In this document: positions 1 through 9,935 of the stretch, in pieces
Position numbering within the stretch: the first letter of the stretch is position 1
Layout: each line of letters opens with the position of its first letter
Assembly (NCBI GenBank): GCA_963697205.1
Contig: CAVONB010000005.1
Span: 1 to 64,000, forward strand
Direction of reading: 5' to 3'
Source: CAVONB01 sp963697205
GTDB lineage: Bacteria > Pseudomonadota > Alphaproteobacteria > Rhizobiales > Hyphomicrobiaceae
Length of the DNA stretch: 64,000 nucleotides
Program-made: the position numbers and the translations under genes
The notes under the pieces: generated by a model
The model's database searches: none
Seen by the model: only the letters and a program-made list of their open reading frames with translations
What the model was told of the DNA's origin: nothing

Positions 1-24
1 TCAATTCTCATCGACGGAGCAGGC

Positions 25-49
25 GGCGGCCTCACCGGTTGAGGCCGCC
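25..49. other. GC-rich stem-loop at window edge
   Basis: A perfect 10-bp stem (GGCGGCCTCA paired with TGAGGCCGCC) encloses a 5-base loop. It lies about 135 bases beyond the stop of the RTX gene and may terminate that gene or one outside the window. Neither strand has a clear T-run after the stem, so intrinsic termination is only a guess. Bases 1-184 hold nothing else that I recognise. Confidence 0.35.
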
Positions 50-184
50 CTGTCCCATCTTCCCCATTTTACCCATAACGCGCAGGTCGCGGGCGAGCCT
101 GGGGGCACCCACTCTTTTCCGGCTCGCCGCCGAATTTGCAGGCAAGTGCTCGTGCCGGAAATGAGTGGATGTCCCCAACCGGAG

Positions 185-3100
185 TCAAACGACGACGAAA
201 TCGTCCGCCGTGAGCGTCAACCCGGCCTTTATGCTCGCGAACTGCTGCGCGACCGCTTCGCCGGCGCCATCCGCGTCGATAACAACGCCCCCGTCACAGC
301 TTGGTAGAGGATGTGCGCATCGCGCGTGAGCGCGATGCTGCCACCGACCTGCAACGCACCCGCGGCCAGCGGACCCGCCGCCAGCGCGCCAAACACCCCG
401 TGATCGAGCACGATCGTGTCCTCGCCGACCACGAAGTCGCGCACGCGGTCGACGTTGTCCGCACCCAGCGCGGTGTCGAACACGAAGCGGTCGGCACCCG
501 CGCCACCCCACAAATTATCAGCGCCACCCCTTCCGTTGAGCGTATCGTCGCCGTCGCGCCCGGCGAGCGTGTTCAAGGCATCGTTGCCGTTGAGCGTGTT
601 ATCTCGGGAGTTCCCACCTGCAAAGCCATTCCGAGGCCCCGTCAGCGTCAGTGCCTCGAAATTTGCAGCGAGGCTCCACGACACGCTGCTGAGAACGGTG
701 TCCGTCCCCCATCCATCAAATTCTTATGACGACATCGCGCGATGAGTTAACCACATACGTGTCGTCGCCAGCGCCGCCGTTGAGCCGGTCGTCGCCTGCG
801 AGCCCATTCAATATGTCGTTGCCATTGCCGCCGAACAGAGTGTCATTCCCCTTTCCACCATCGAGGACGTCATCGCCGGCGTCGGCAAACAGGAAGTCGT
901 TGCCATCACCGCCATAAAGAGTATCCGATCCGTAGCTGCCGTTCAGGCTGTCGTCACCAGCAGCCCCAATGAGAAGATCCGCGGCAAGCGATCCTGTCAG
1001 CGTGTCGGCATTCGCCGTTGCTGCCGCACGCATTCCATCGATGTCGTTTGTCGCCGCACTCAGATCGACGCCGAGCGCAGGGTCAAGAACATTCGAAAGA
1101 TTGATGAATGTTTCGGGATACCAGACCCTGATCTTAATGAAGCTCGCGCCATCGGCGGACGCGATGTCATCGAACGCCTTGAGCTGGCCGAGAGATGCAG
1201 TCACGCCGTGCTGATCGACGCTCAGCCTCTCCACACCGCCGAACGTCACACCAACGAGGCTGTGGGTTTGCAGCTCATTCGTCGCCCGCGCCGCCGTAGA
1301 CGACGTTGCCTCCAATAATCGTATCGTTGCCATCCCCGCCTAACACCGTCGCCTGTCCGCTGGCGAAGACGAGGTCGTCGCCCGCGCCGGCCACCAACCG
1401 GCTCTCGCCTGCCCCGCTCAAGGTATCGTTCCCGGCGCCCGCCGTGATGACATTACTGGTCCCATTGGCAACGAGGATGTCGTCGCCATCCCCGCCATCG
1501 ATCCTATACGTGCCGTGGAGGTCATTACCTTCGATGGTGTCGTTGCCAGAACCGCCGTACAGATGGTTGTTGCCGCTGTGGTCGGCGATGATATCGTCAC
1601 CATCGCCACCGTAGATCGTATCGTCGCCGTCGTCCGTCACGTGGAATGTGCCGTGGAAGGGATCCACCAATCACGTCGTTGCCATTGCCGCCGAACATGA
1701 GGTCGTTGCCGGCGCCACCCATCAGGGTATCGTCGCCGTCGCCACCCTTTGCGGTGTCATCCAGCAGGGAGCCCTGCATCCATTCAGCGCGGCTCGATCC
1801 GACGTAGTCGACAGCCGAATTCCGCCTGATCGGCATAGGTATACGATACGAGCCCGTCGGCAATCTTGTCGCCGAAATCGATAACGCCACCTTCCCCGAC
1901 GATGGAAAGACGAACCTCGTTCGCATAACCGTTGAGAGGATTGTAGCCCTCGCGCGTGATGTTCGTGAACAGTTCGAGCGCGGCGAGTGCAACCGGCACA
2001 CGATAGACGGAAACACGCAGCTCCTCGACGTCCTGCATGTCGAGCGGCAGGACGCTGGAGCCGACGTTGAAAACATCCCATCCATCGCCACCGCGAATGA
2101 CGAATGAATCGGGCGAGCCGTCAAAAGCCCAGAACACGTCGTCGCCATCGCCACCGATCAACGTGTCGACGCCGCCGCCAGTCTCCGCGTAGAGATAAAG
2201 CGTGTCGTTCCCGTCACCGCCATCGACGAGATCGCTGCCTTCGCGGCCCGAGAGCCTGTCATTGCCCGCGCCACCATATAGCGTGTCGTTGCCATCGCCG
2301 CCGTCGAGATTGTCATGACCCTCCCCGCCATCGACGAGATCGCTGCCGTCACCGCCGTCGAGCGTGTCGTTGCCCGCTCCGCCGAGGAGGGTGTCGTTGC
2401 CGAAGTTGGGCGACGGCGGATCGGCGGTCGGCGCATAATCGCCGGTCAGCCAGTCATTGCCGTCGCCGCCGTCGAGCAGGTCGGCGCCACGGCCGCCCAC
2501 GAGCGTGTCGTTGCCGTCATCTCCGTTGAGCTGGTCGTCGTAGCCGACGCCAGCCAGCAGTTCTGCATCCAGATCGGAAAAGGTAAGATCGGCTTCCGAA
2601 TCTCCAAGTATGGAATCGTCGCCAAGGCCACCGAATAGCGTGTCCTGACCCCAGTTGCCAGTGATCGTATCATTGCCAGCGCCGCCGTCGAGATAGTCGT
2701 TATGGGTGGGCTTGGCTGATGTACGGGGTGAGTAGAGTCCATAGTCTCCAAAGATCGTGTCCGCGCCGTCGCCGCCGTACAAGGTATCATCGTATTGCGA
2801 GCCACCGATGAATTCGTCGAGGCTCGCTCCCGCGTACAACACTCCAGCGTCCGTATTAAAAATAACATCGTAGTCGTCTCTCCCTGACTGCAGGACACCC
2901 TCGAGGTCGAGGTTGCCTCCAGGGCCGATCACGATCAGGCGAATGCCCGGCAGATCAGAATCGATTTTCTGAAAGCTTGCAAATTGCTCAATTGAAGCCA
3001 AGGTAAACTTGTTCACCACAAGCTCTTCGATGCCCGAAACATTGTAGAAATAGAAGAGTTCGCCAGCGCCGACAGCTTGTCCCAGCCCTCACCGCCGTCC

Positions 3101-4115
3101 ACGACGACGAATCGCGTAATTTGGCCCTGTCCGATTGATAAAGACGTCATCGCCAGCGCCGCCGACAAGCGTCGGGGTGCCGACCGGGTAAGGTTCCGAG
3201 GGCGTCGCACGACCTTCATCAAAATAGATCGTGTCGTTGCCGTCGCCGCCATCGACGAGATCGCTGCCGTTACCGCCGTCGAGCGTGTCGTCACCCGCGC
3301 CACCGAGATGGTGTCGGCCTGCGCGGTGCCGGTGATCGAGACCGCGTCCGTACATGTCGGACGCATCGACGACGAGGCTGTCAGCGGGATCGATCATCGC
3401 GCCGAAGTCGACGCTGCCGCCCGCGCCGGTCAGATGCAGGGAGATCGTGGTGGCCTCGGACGTGAGCGTCTCGAACGCGGCGAACTGCGCGATGCCGCCG
3501 TCCATCGGTGTATCGCCGATCAGCAGCTCCTCGACATTCGACAACTCCAGTCCAGCGATCGACGTGCCGGGCGCGACGGTGTCCCACCCCTCGCCGCCGT
3601 CGATGACGGCATAGGCCCAGGCGACTGTCGGGTAGATGTTGATCGTGTCGTCGCCGGCGCCGACCGATGCACGGTGTCTTGGCCCAGCGACACGTCAACA
3701 CCGTAAACGGGGCTATAGTTGATCGTGTCGTTGCCATCACCTCCGTCCAGGAGGTCATCGCCCGCTGGCCCCCACAGATGTGTCGTTACCTGCGCCACCG
3801 TATAGGGTGTCGCTTCCGCCGCCGTTGCTGCTCCTCAGCAAATCATCGCCATCACCGCCATCCATGACGGCATTTGCACCGTTCGTTCCCCTCTAACGTG
3901 TCGTTTCCATCGTCACCGAACAGCCAGACCACCGCGTCTGGTCCGGTCGGCGCTCCTGTCAGAGCCACGAGGGAATCGTCACCTGCGCCACCCGACAGTG
4001 TCACGTTCGCGACATAAGCGGTCAGCGAGTTGTTCCCGCCCAAGCCATCGACGACATCGAACTCATTGGTCGCAGCGAAAACATCATCGCCGTCGGTCAG
4101 GGTGTAGGTGGTCAT
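185..4115 (-). pseudogene. RTX / hemolysin-type calcium-binding repeat protein, multiply frameshifted
   Basis: This is the remnant, or badly read copy, of a secreted protein of about 1300 residues built from GGxGxDxUx nonapeptide repeats such as GGDGNDTLYGG and GGAGNDTLDGG, which bind calcium in a beta-roll. It starts at an ATG at 4115 (MTTYTLTDGDDVF) and ends LTADDFVVV just before a TGA at 185. That end is a typical C-terminal signal for type I secretion. The coding frame changes at roughly 3890, 3665, 3350, 3305, 3110, 3065, 1830, 1670, 1290, 700 and 295, with RTX repeats readable on both sides of each break. Non-repeat segments (for example around 1900-2100 and 2850-3010) separate the repeat blocks. 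No type I secretion ABC or MFP genes are nearby. Either the gene is decaying or the sequence carries many indel errors; I cannot separate the two from the sequence alone. Confidence 0.85.
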
Positions 4116-4881
4116 GGGCACGCGCTCCGCGGAGCGGCCCAGAGGTCGCCCGATAGGCGGCTATGCTGACAGTTCGGCGTTAACGTTCGATTGACGTCTG
4201 GGCAGATGTGCGGATCGAAGAATGGCGACAGGAACAACCCTCGGCCGTCCGCGCTGCCGCACGCTCAACAGATGAGAATTATCCCTGTCCCCATTTTTGC
4301 CGCGAACTAATCCCCGCCCCACGCCGCCGTCCTAGACTTCTCCCATCCGGCCGCGACGGAAGAGGCCCAGGCTCGAGCTGGGGGCTTGCGGGGCGGCGGG
4401 AGCGGGTCGTGCGGACCGCGCGCAAGTCAAATGCCATGGGCACGGACATCAGATCCCGAGGCGGACATCCTGCGGGCGACGCGACAATGTCGCCAAAGAC
4501 CGGTTCAAAGGATGCGCCGGTCAATGCAGCGTCACCATTCGCAAAGGGGCCCCACCCCCGTCTTCCGCAGCGGGGCGGCCGCAGGTGCCACGACGCACTG
4601 GACCATGGGTCGAGAAGTCGAGGCGCGCGGCAGGGCCGCATCCCAATCCACTGTGCAAAGCGAGGCCCGACGCCCCGCTCCTCTTCCACTGGCCAGTCCC
4701 CGACGACGATGGCTCGCCTTGTATCTCCCCTGCAGGAAAATGGGGACGGTTCCATTTTGCCCAGGAATCAGACCGCTGACGCTGCGCAGAAGGCGCAAAA
4801 TGGAACCGTGGGCATTTTCCCGTTTTTCCCGTCCCATTTATCGGCTGGCCTGACCCGCGACGCGCGCGCAACACTGCGAAC
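4116..4881. other. Intergenic region without a convincing gene
   Basis: This gap between the RTX gene and the DUF429 gene has open frames on both strands, but none has a recognisable product or a good start signal. It contains the REP-like inverted repeat at 4735-4820. Upstream signals for the minus-strand RTX gene would lie near 4120-4210, but no promoter could be assigned. Confidence 0.5.
4735..4820. repeat. REP-like inverted repeat
   Basis: Two 26-base arms (4735-4760 and 4795-4820) are inverted copies differing only in a 3-base block. The inner 15 bases, ACGGTTCCATTTTGC and its complement, match perfectly. The loop is 34 bases. The motif resembles repetitive extragenic palindromes containing GGGGACGGTTCCATTTT that occur in many proteobacterial genomes. 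It is not followed by a T-run, so it is more likely a REP or mobile palindrome than a terminator. Confidence 0.65.
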
Positions 4882-5637
4882 ATGACATCGCTCACACTTT
4901 GCCCCACCGACTGGATCGCCGGCGTCGACGGCTGCCGCGGCGGCTGGCTCGTCGTCGCGCGAACGCTCGGCGATCCAGCGACCGCGAGATCGCGCATCGT
5001 GTCGTCTTTTGCTGAGATCCTCGCGCTGCCCGAAGCCCCGCGCATCGTCGCCGTCGACATGCCGATCGGTCTGCCCGAGCGGTCGCAGTCTCGGTGGGCG
5101 CGCTGCGACGTCGCCGCGCGCGCCAACCTCGGCGGCCGCCAATCCGCGATCTTCGCGGTGCCCGCGCGCGCCGCCGTGACGCAGGACGACTATCGCGAAG
5201 CATGCGCCGCAGCGCTCGAACACTCCGATCCCCCGCGCAAGGTGTCGAAGCAGTGCTTCAACCTGTTCCCGAAAATCCGCGAGATCGACGCGTTGATAAC
5301 ACCCGCGCTGCAATCGCGCGTCTTCGAAGTCCATCCCGAGGTCGCGTTCTGGGCCATGAACGCACAGGCGCCTTTGATCGAGCCCAAGAAGGTGAAGTCG
5401 CAACCCTATGCGCCGGGCCTCGCGCTGCGGCGCGGTTTGTTAGCACGCGCGGGCTACGACCCGGATTTCCTTTCGACACCGCCCGATCACCGCCGCAGTG
5501 TCGCCGGCCACGACGATCTGCTCGACGCCGCCGCCGCATCCTGGACTGCCGCCCGCATCGCCGCCGGCACCGCGTACTGCTTCCCCGCCGAACCGCCCCA
5601 CGACACGCGCGGCCTCGCCATGGCGATTTGGGGCTGA
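4882..5637 (+). CDS. DUF429 family protein (predicted RNase H-fold nuclease)
   Basis: A 251-residue protein of the DUF429 family. Family hallmarks visible are the N-terminal GVDGCRGGWLV segment (residues about 13-23), the acidic strand VAVDMPIGLP (about 57-66), a central region ending FEVHPEVAFW (about 153-162), and the C-terminal HDDLLDAAAASWTA helix. The spaced acidic residues in these segments resemble the metal-binding carboxylates of RNase H-like folds, which is why the family is predicted to contain nucleases; no activity is established here. The ATG at 4882 places GVDG close to the N-terminus, as is usual. It stands alone between the REP-like element and the YadA-type gene and is intact. 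Confidence 0.8.
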   Translation: MTSLTLCPTDWIAGVDGCRGGWLVVARTLGDPATARSRIVSSFAEILALPEAPRIVAVDMPIGLPERSQSRWARCDVAARANLGGRQSAIFAVPARAAVTQDDYREACAAALEHSDPPRKVSKQCFNLFPKIREIDALITPALQSRVFEVHPEVAFWAMNAQAPLIEPKKVKSQPYAPGLALRRGLLARAGYDPDFLSTPPDHRRSVAGHDDLLDAAAASWTAARIAAGTAYCFPAEPPHDTRGLAMAIWG

Positions 5638-5825
5638 TCGGGCGGCGAACCCGGCGCACCCAGACGCCCGCGCCAAGAACAACTAAAAGTATGCTTAACG
5701 TAATTTTTACTATTTTAAGTTGAAATCGAGATTGTCGGACACCGGACCAGCAGGGTTGCGAATCCGGCCCGAGCCGCCCCACGCCCCACGCGCGGGATCG
5801 GCCTGTCACTGTCAGGAGTATTGTC

Positions 5826-7812
5826 ATGCGTTTCCTGGTCACGTCGCCCGCAGGGCGAGTGAGGAGCCAACCACCCGAGCTGGCCTCTCTCCCAAGCGAT
5901 CCCGCTTCTCTTCGCTTGTCCTGCGGCGCCGCGGCGTTGTTGGCCGGCCTCACCGTCGCAACGCCCGCAGCCCGCGCCCAACTCGTCTGCCAGGATGCCT
6001 TGTCCGGCACCGCAGCCGGCGCCCTCGCCGCCCCCCTGTCCACCGCATGCGGCGCCGGCGCGTCGGCCAGTGCAAACGGCACCACGGCCGTCGGCGAACA
6101 GTCGATGGCGACGGCACCGAACGCCGCCGCACTCGGCCTCCTCTCGCTGTCGAGTGGCGACAACAGCACCGCCATTGGCGCCTCCGCCCAGGCCGAGGCC
6201 GGCAACACCACAGCCGTCGGCGCCTCGGCAGGCGCCCGCTCGGGCAATGCTACCGCCGTCGGCGCCGCGACCACCGCCGACGGCACCAACACGACGGCCA
6301 TCGGCACGGCCGCGATTGCCCAGCAGACCAACGCCACCGCCGTCGGCGCGTCCGCATCCGCGCTCGGCATCAACGCCACAGCCCTCGGCTACACCGCCCA
6401 GGCCCAGGCGACCAACACCGTCGCACTGGGTCGCGGCGCACGCGCGACCCAGGACAGCGGCACAGCAACCGGCGCCGGCGCTCGCGCGGAGGGCGTGCAA
6501 GCCACCGCAAACGGCGCCAGCGCCATGGCGACCGCCACCGCCTCGACCGCCTTCGGCTACGCCACCGAGGCCACGGCCGTCGACACGATCGCGCTCGGCG
6601 CCAACGCTCAGGCGACGGCCGTCCAGGCCACCGCGCTCGGCGCCAATGCTCAGGCCGGGCACGTCAATGCCCTCGCCCTCGGCGCTGGCACGGCCACGAC
6701 CCGCGACAACCAGATCGTCCTGGGCACCACGGCCTCGTCGCTGACCGCAGCCGGCGTCACGTCGGCGGCAAGCCTCGCCGCGCAGTCCGGCCCGCTGCAG
6801 GTTCTGACGACGGACGCGGACGGCAACATCGCCGGCGACGGCGGCGCGCTGCAGGCACAGGTCGACGCCAACACGTCGGACATCGCAAGTCTCGACGGCC
6901 GCGTCGACTACGAACACGAACGCGATCACGACCCTCGACGGCCGCATCACCACCAACGAGACGAATATCGCCAACATCGACAATCGCGTGACCAACAACT
7001 CAACCGAGATCACTAATCTCGGCGGACGCGTCACAACCGTCGAGGGCCGCGTCACCACCAACGAGACCAACTTCGCCAATATCGACAATCGCGTGACCAA
7101 CAACACCACCGAGATCACTAATCTCGGCGGACGCGTCACAACCGTCGAGGGCCGCGTCACCACCAACGAGACCAACTTCGCCAATATCGACAATCGCGTG
7201 ACCAACAACACCACCGAGATCAACAACCTCGGCGGACGCGTCACAACTGTCGAAGGTCGCGTCACCACCAACGAGACCAACTTCGCCAATATCGACAATC
7301 GCGTGACCAACAACACCACCGAGATCAACAACCTCGGCGGACGCGTCACAACCGTCGAGGGTCGCGTCACCACCAACGAGACCAACATCGCCACTATCGA
7401 CAATCGCGTGACCAACAACACCACCAACATCACCAACAACACGACCCGCATCGACGGCATCGACACCCGCCTCGGCACCGTCGAGACCACCGTCACCTCG
7501 GTCCAGCACCAGGTCGCCAACTTCGACGGCCGCATCGATCAGGCCGAACGCCAGTCGGCCAAGGCGCTGTCGGGCGTTGCCGTGGCGATGGCGACCGGCG
7601 ATCCCGTGCTGGCACCGGGCGACCTCTTCGGCATGCGCGTCAACTGGGGCAACTACGAAGGTCACCACGCCTTCGGCCTGAGCGGCATCGCCGTCCTCGA
7701 CCGCAACGTCTTCGGCAACGGCACGACGATGGCGGTCTCCGGCGGTCTCGGCGTCTCGACTACAGACCAGAACGTCGGCGGCCGCGTCGGACTGCAGTTC
7801 ACGTGGCGCTGA
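5826..7812 (+). CDS. YadA-type trimeric autotransporter adhesin, one frameshift near 6910
   Basis: A predicted outer-membrane adhesin of about 660 residues. The N-terminus has a long export signal with a hydrophobic core (AAALLAGLTVATPAARA, about residues 38-54). Residues about 60-330 are a YadA head of roughly 14-residue repeats (TAVGASA, ATALG, NTVALGRGA). A coiled-coil stalk follows, made of 35-residue units such as ITNLGGRVTTVEGRVTTNE. The last 100 residues form a YadA-anchor-like beta-barrel ending GRVGLQFTWR. The first part is open from 5826 and the second from 6988. They join if one extra T near 6910 is removed (GTCGAC then ACGAACACG), so this is probably one gene. The start follows an AGGAG at about 5815. 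The C-terminal barrel both trimerises and translocates the passenger, so no separate secretion genes are needed. The downstream small exported protein starts 33 bases after the stop. Confidence 0.85.
6988..7407 (+). repeat. Four tandem 105-bp repeats in the adhesin stalk
   Basis: Units begin GTGACCAACAACWCMACC at 6988, 7093, 7198 and 7303, each exactly 105 bases (35 codons). They differ at only a few positions, such as ACTAAT/AACAAC and CTCGGCGGACGC context changes. A diverged unit precedes (about 6914-6987) and partial units follow at 7408. Copy number can change by slippage or recombination, altering stalk length without breaking the frame. Confidence 0.95.
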
Positions 7813-7844
7813 GCGAGATGGCAACGCGCGAGGAGTTCCCGAAA

Positions 7845-8483
7845 ATGCAACGCATTTCGCATTGGTTCGCTGATCGCCCCTGGCTTACGCTCGCCGCGCT
7901 CGCCGCTGGCGTGACCGGCGTCCTCGTCCCCGAGTTGGCACGCGCCGATGCCGTGCGCGCCAGCCCGCGCCCCGCCTCGGGGCTCGAACGCGAGGCCGCC
8001 CGCCAGGCCGCCTCTCCCACCCCCGCCATGAGCGCGGAGCTGATCCACTACCTGATCCGCACCACGCTGCTGTCACTCGACGACGCCAACCGCAGCGGCA
8101 ATTACAGCGTGCTGCGCGATCTGGCCGACCCCGGCTTCCAGGCCAATCACACCGCCGCGGATCTGGCGGTGATCTTCGCCGACTTCCGTAGGAAAGGCCT
8201 CGTCCTGTCGTCGGCCGCACTGTTGACGCCGCAGCTCTCCGCAGACCCCACACTCGACAAGACCAACACGCTGCGGCTCAAGGGCTACCTGCCCACCGCG
8301 CCGTTGCGTCTGGTCTACGATCTCAAGTATCGGCCGCTGGCTGGCTCATGGCGACTGAGCGGCATCGCGATCACCACCGAAGCGGCAAAAACGACGACGA
8401 CGAGCGCCATCGACACGAGCACCGCCTCTCACGGCTGGACGGCCCGCACACAGACGGCCCGGCACGGCACGCGACCACGTTGA
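7845..8483 (+). CDS. Small exported protein of unknown function
   Basis: A 212-residue protein if it begins at the ATG at 7845, which has AGGAG at 7831-7835 with 9 bases spacing. Earlier in-frame ATGs at 7803 and 7818 overlap or abut the adhesin stop and lack a better ribosome-binding site. The N-terminus is a plausible signal peptide (hydrophobic TLAALAAGVTGVLV, then PELARADA). The mature part contains ELIHYLIRTTLLSLDDANRSGNY and an LRDLADPGFQ segment, reminiscent of small periplasmic SnoaL/NTF2-sized proteins, but I do not recognise the family with certainty. The C-terminus (TTTTSAIDTSTASHG onward) is low complexity. Its tight spacing after the adhesin suggests cotranscription and perhaps a role in adhesin export or folding, which is inference. 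Confidence 0.6.
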   Translation: MQRISHWFADRPWLTLAALAAGVTGVLVPELARADAVRASPRPASGLEREAARQAASPTPAMSAELIHYLIRTTLLSLDDANRSGNYSVLRDLADPGFQANHTAADLAVIFADFRRKGLVLSSAALLTPQLSADPTLDKTNTLRLKGYLPTAPLRLVYDLKYRPLAGSWRLSGIAITTEAAKTTTTSAIDTSTASHGWTARTQTARHGTRPR

Positions 8484-8493
8484 AACGATCGGC

Positions 8494-8570
8494 CTAGTGT
8501 TCCGTCTCAGACATTTGCCTCCCCTTGCGGCGCGCTTTCGAGCAAATGTCTGAGACGCAAGGATCACTAG
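8494..8570. repeat. Palindromic element beside the IS
   Basis: A 16-bp perfect inverted repeat (CGTCTCAGACATTTGC at 8503-8518 and its complement at 8542-8557) is extended outward by CTAGTG.TCC (8494-8503) matching GGATCACTAG (8561-8570). The total is about 25 bp per arm with small interruptions. It lies between the small exported protein and the IS. It looks like a mobile palindrome (REP/MITE type). Stem strength alone could also make it act as a terminator. Confidence 0.65.
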
Positions 8571-8621
8571 CAAGTCAATGATGCTCGTGTTGCTTTTGGC
8601 ATCTGACGCTTGCTTGCACAC

Positions 8622-9507
8622 CTAGCCGCAAAGGGGGGCTTGGATAAGTGGATCGTCTGCCGGGGTTAGGCCGCCAAGCGGATCGGCGGCATGCTCGTGG
8701 TGCTCGAAGTAGGCCTCGTCGGGCGTCCTGCCGTCAAGGCTCGAATGCGGACGGCGGCGATTGTAGAGATCGAGATAGCGCCCGATCCCGTGCGCGCGCC
8801 GCGCTGACGCTGTCGTAGGCGTGCAGATAGACCTCCTCGTATTTGATCGTCCGCCACAGCCGCTCGACGAACACGTTGTCCCGCCACGCGCCTTTGCCGT
8901 CCATGCTGATCTTGATGTCGTGCGCCGCCAGCACGCCGGTGAAGGCCGGGCACGGTGAACTGCGAGCCCTGATCGGTGTTGAAGATCTCCGGCTTGCCGT
9001 GCGTCGCCAGCGCGTCCTCCAGCGTCTCGACGCAGAACGCCGCCTCCATCGTGATCGACACGCGCCACGACAGCACGCGCCGCGAGAACCAGTCGAGCAC
9101 GACCGCGAGATAGACGAAGCCCTTCGCCATCGGGATGTACGTGATGTCCATCGCCCAGACCTGGTTCGGCCGCGTGATCTCCAGCCCACGCAGCAGATAC
9201 GGGAAGATCTTGTGGCCCGGGCTCCGGCTTCGTCGTGCGCGGACGGCGATACAAGCGCCTCGATCCCCATCCGCCGCATCAGCGTCTTCACATGACGCCG
9301 GCCGACCTTGCTCCCCTTGGCAGCCAAAAGACGTCGCAACATCCGCGCCCCTGCGAAGGGGAACTCCATATGCAGCTCGTCGATCTGCTTCATGAGCGCG
9401 AGGTCTTCCGCCGACACCGGGCGCGGCAGGTAGTACACCGTGCTGCGCGCGATGCCGACGCTCTCGGCCTGCTTCGTGACGCTCAACGCATGATCACGGT
9501 CGATCAT
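8622..9507 (-). pseudogene. IS3-family transposase OrfB (DDE integrase), frameshifted
   Basis: Reading begins MIDRDHALSVTKQAESVGIA at an ATG (9507) overlapping the OrfA stop as ATGA. An HTH_21-like segment (FPFAGARMLRRLLAAKGSKV) is followed by the rve integrase core: MDITYIPMAKGFVYLAVVLD (first Asp), EIFNTDQGSQFT (second Asp) and DNVFVERLWRTIKYEEVYLH (Glu). It ends YNRRRPHSSLDGRTPDEAYF and runs to a TAG at 8622. The stop lies outside the left inverted repeat, so the last codons (QAPLCG) are read through the IS end. The frame changes near 9230, 9150-9060, 8960 and 8800, so no full-length transposase can be made as written. Confidence 0.85.
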
Positions 9508-9882
9508 CGCTTTGCGCTCAGCAATCCCGCCTTGGTGAGCGCGCCCTCTAAAAAATCGTTCTCCAGCGTCAGCTCGCCGATCTTCGCGTGCAGCTGCTTC
9601 ACGTCGACCGGCGGGCGCCGCCGGTGCCGAACTGCCGCCCGCCGCCGAACACATCGGCAGCACTCGCCTTCGAGCTGCGCCTTCCAGGTCGTGATCTGGT
9701 TCGGGTGGACGTCGAACTGCTCCGCGATCTGCGCGATCGTCCGATCGCCCTTGATCGCCGCAATCGCCACCTTCGCCTTGAAGGCCGGTGAGTGGTTCCG
9801 TCTCGGTCGTCTGCGTCATCGTTCGCTCCTGATTCGCAGGCACAATCGTGCCCGCTGTCAGGCAGACAATCCACCTATCCTA
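8640..9882 (-). mobile_element. IS3-family insertion sequence, degenerate
   Basis: The element is about 1.24 kb, bounded by 22-bp imperfect terminal inverted repeats that match at 19 of 22 positions. The left end begins TTGGATAAGTGG at 8640-8661; the right end, read inward on the minus strand from 9882, begins TAGGATAGGTGG. It encodes OrfA and OrfB of the IS3 type on the minus strand, both with frame breaks. No 3-4 bp target duplication is evident directly outside these ends. Confidence 0.8.
9504..9819 (-). pseudogene. IS3-family OrfA (helix-turn-helix), frameshifted
   Basis: Begins at an ATG at 9819 (MTQTTETE) with AGGAG seven bases upstream. After one frame change it reads SPAFKAKVAIAAIKGDRTIA, then EQFDVHPNQITTWKAQL, a typical IS3 OrfA HTH. 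The ADVFGGG linker is in another frame, and LHAKIGELTLENDFLEGALTKAGLLSAKR, the leucine-zipper-like end, returns to the first. At least three indels are needed to explain the reading. It would pair with OrfB to form the active OrfAB transposase. Confidence 0.8.
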
Positions 9883-9935
9883 CCGTCCGAAATTGTGGAC
9901 CAAGCGTCAGATGCGCAACACGAGTGCCACCCCAT

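Noticed and set aside
4208..4885. A 225-codon plus-strand frame before the DUF429 gene
   Set aside because: It crosses the REP-like palindrome, has no recognisable domain and overlaps the DUF429 start.
6988..7410. Regular repeats considered as a CRISPR array
   Set aside because: Units are contiguous 105-bp coding repeats without spacers, and they encode a coiled-coil stalk. No cas genes are present.
5715..7535. A long minus-strand open frame opposite the adhesin
   Set aside because: Its repeated VVTRPSTVVTRPPRL pattern simply mirrors the adhesin's stalk repeats; there is no start signal or family.
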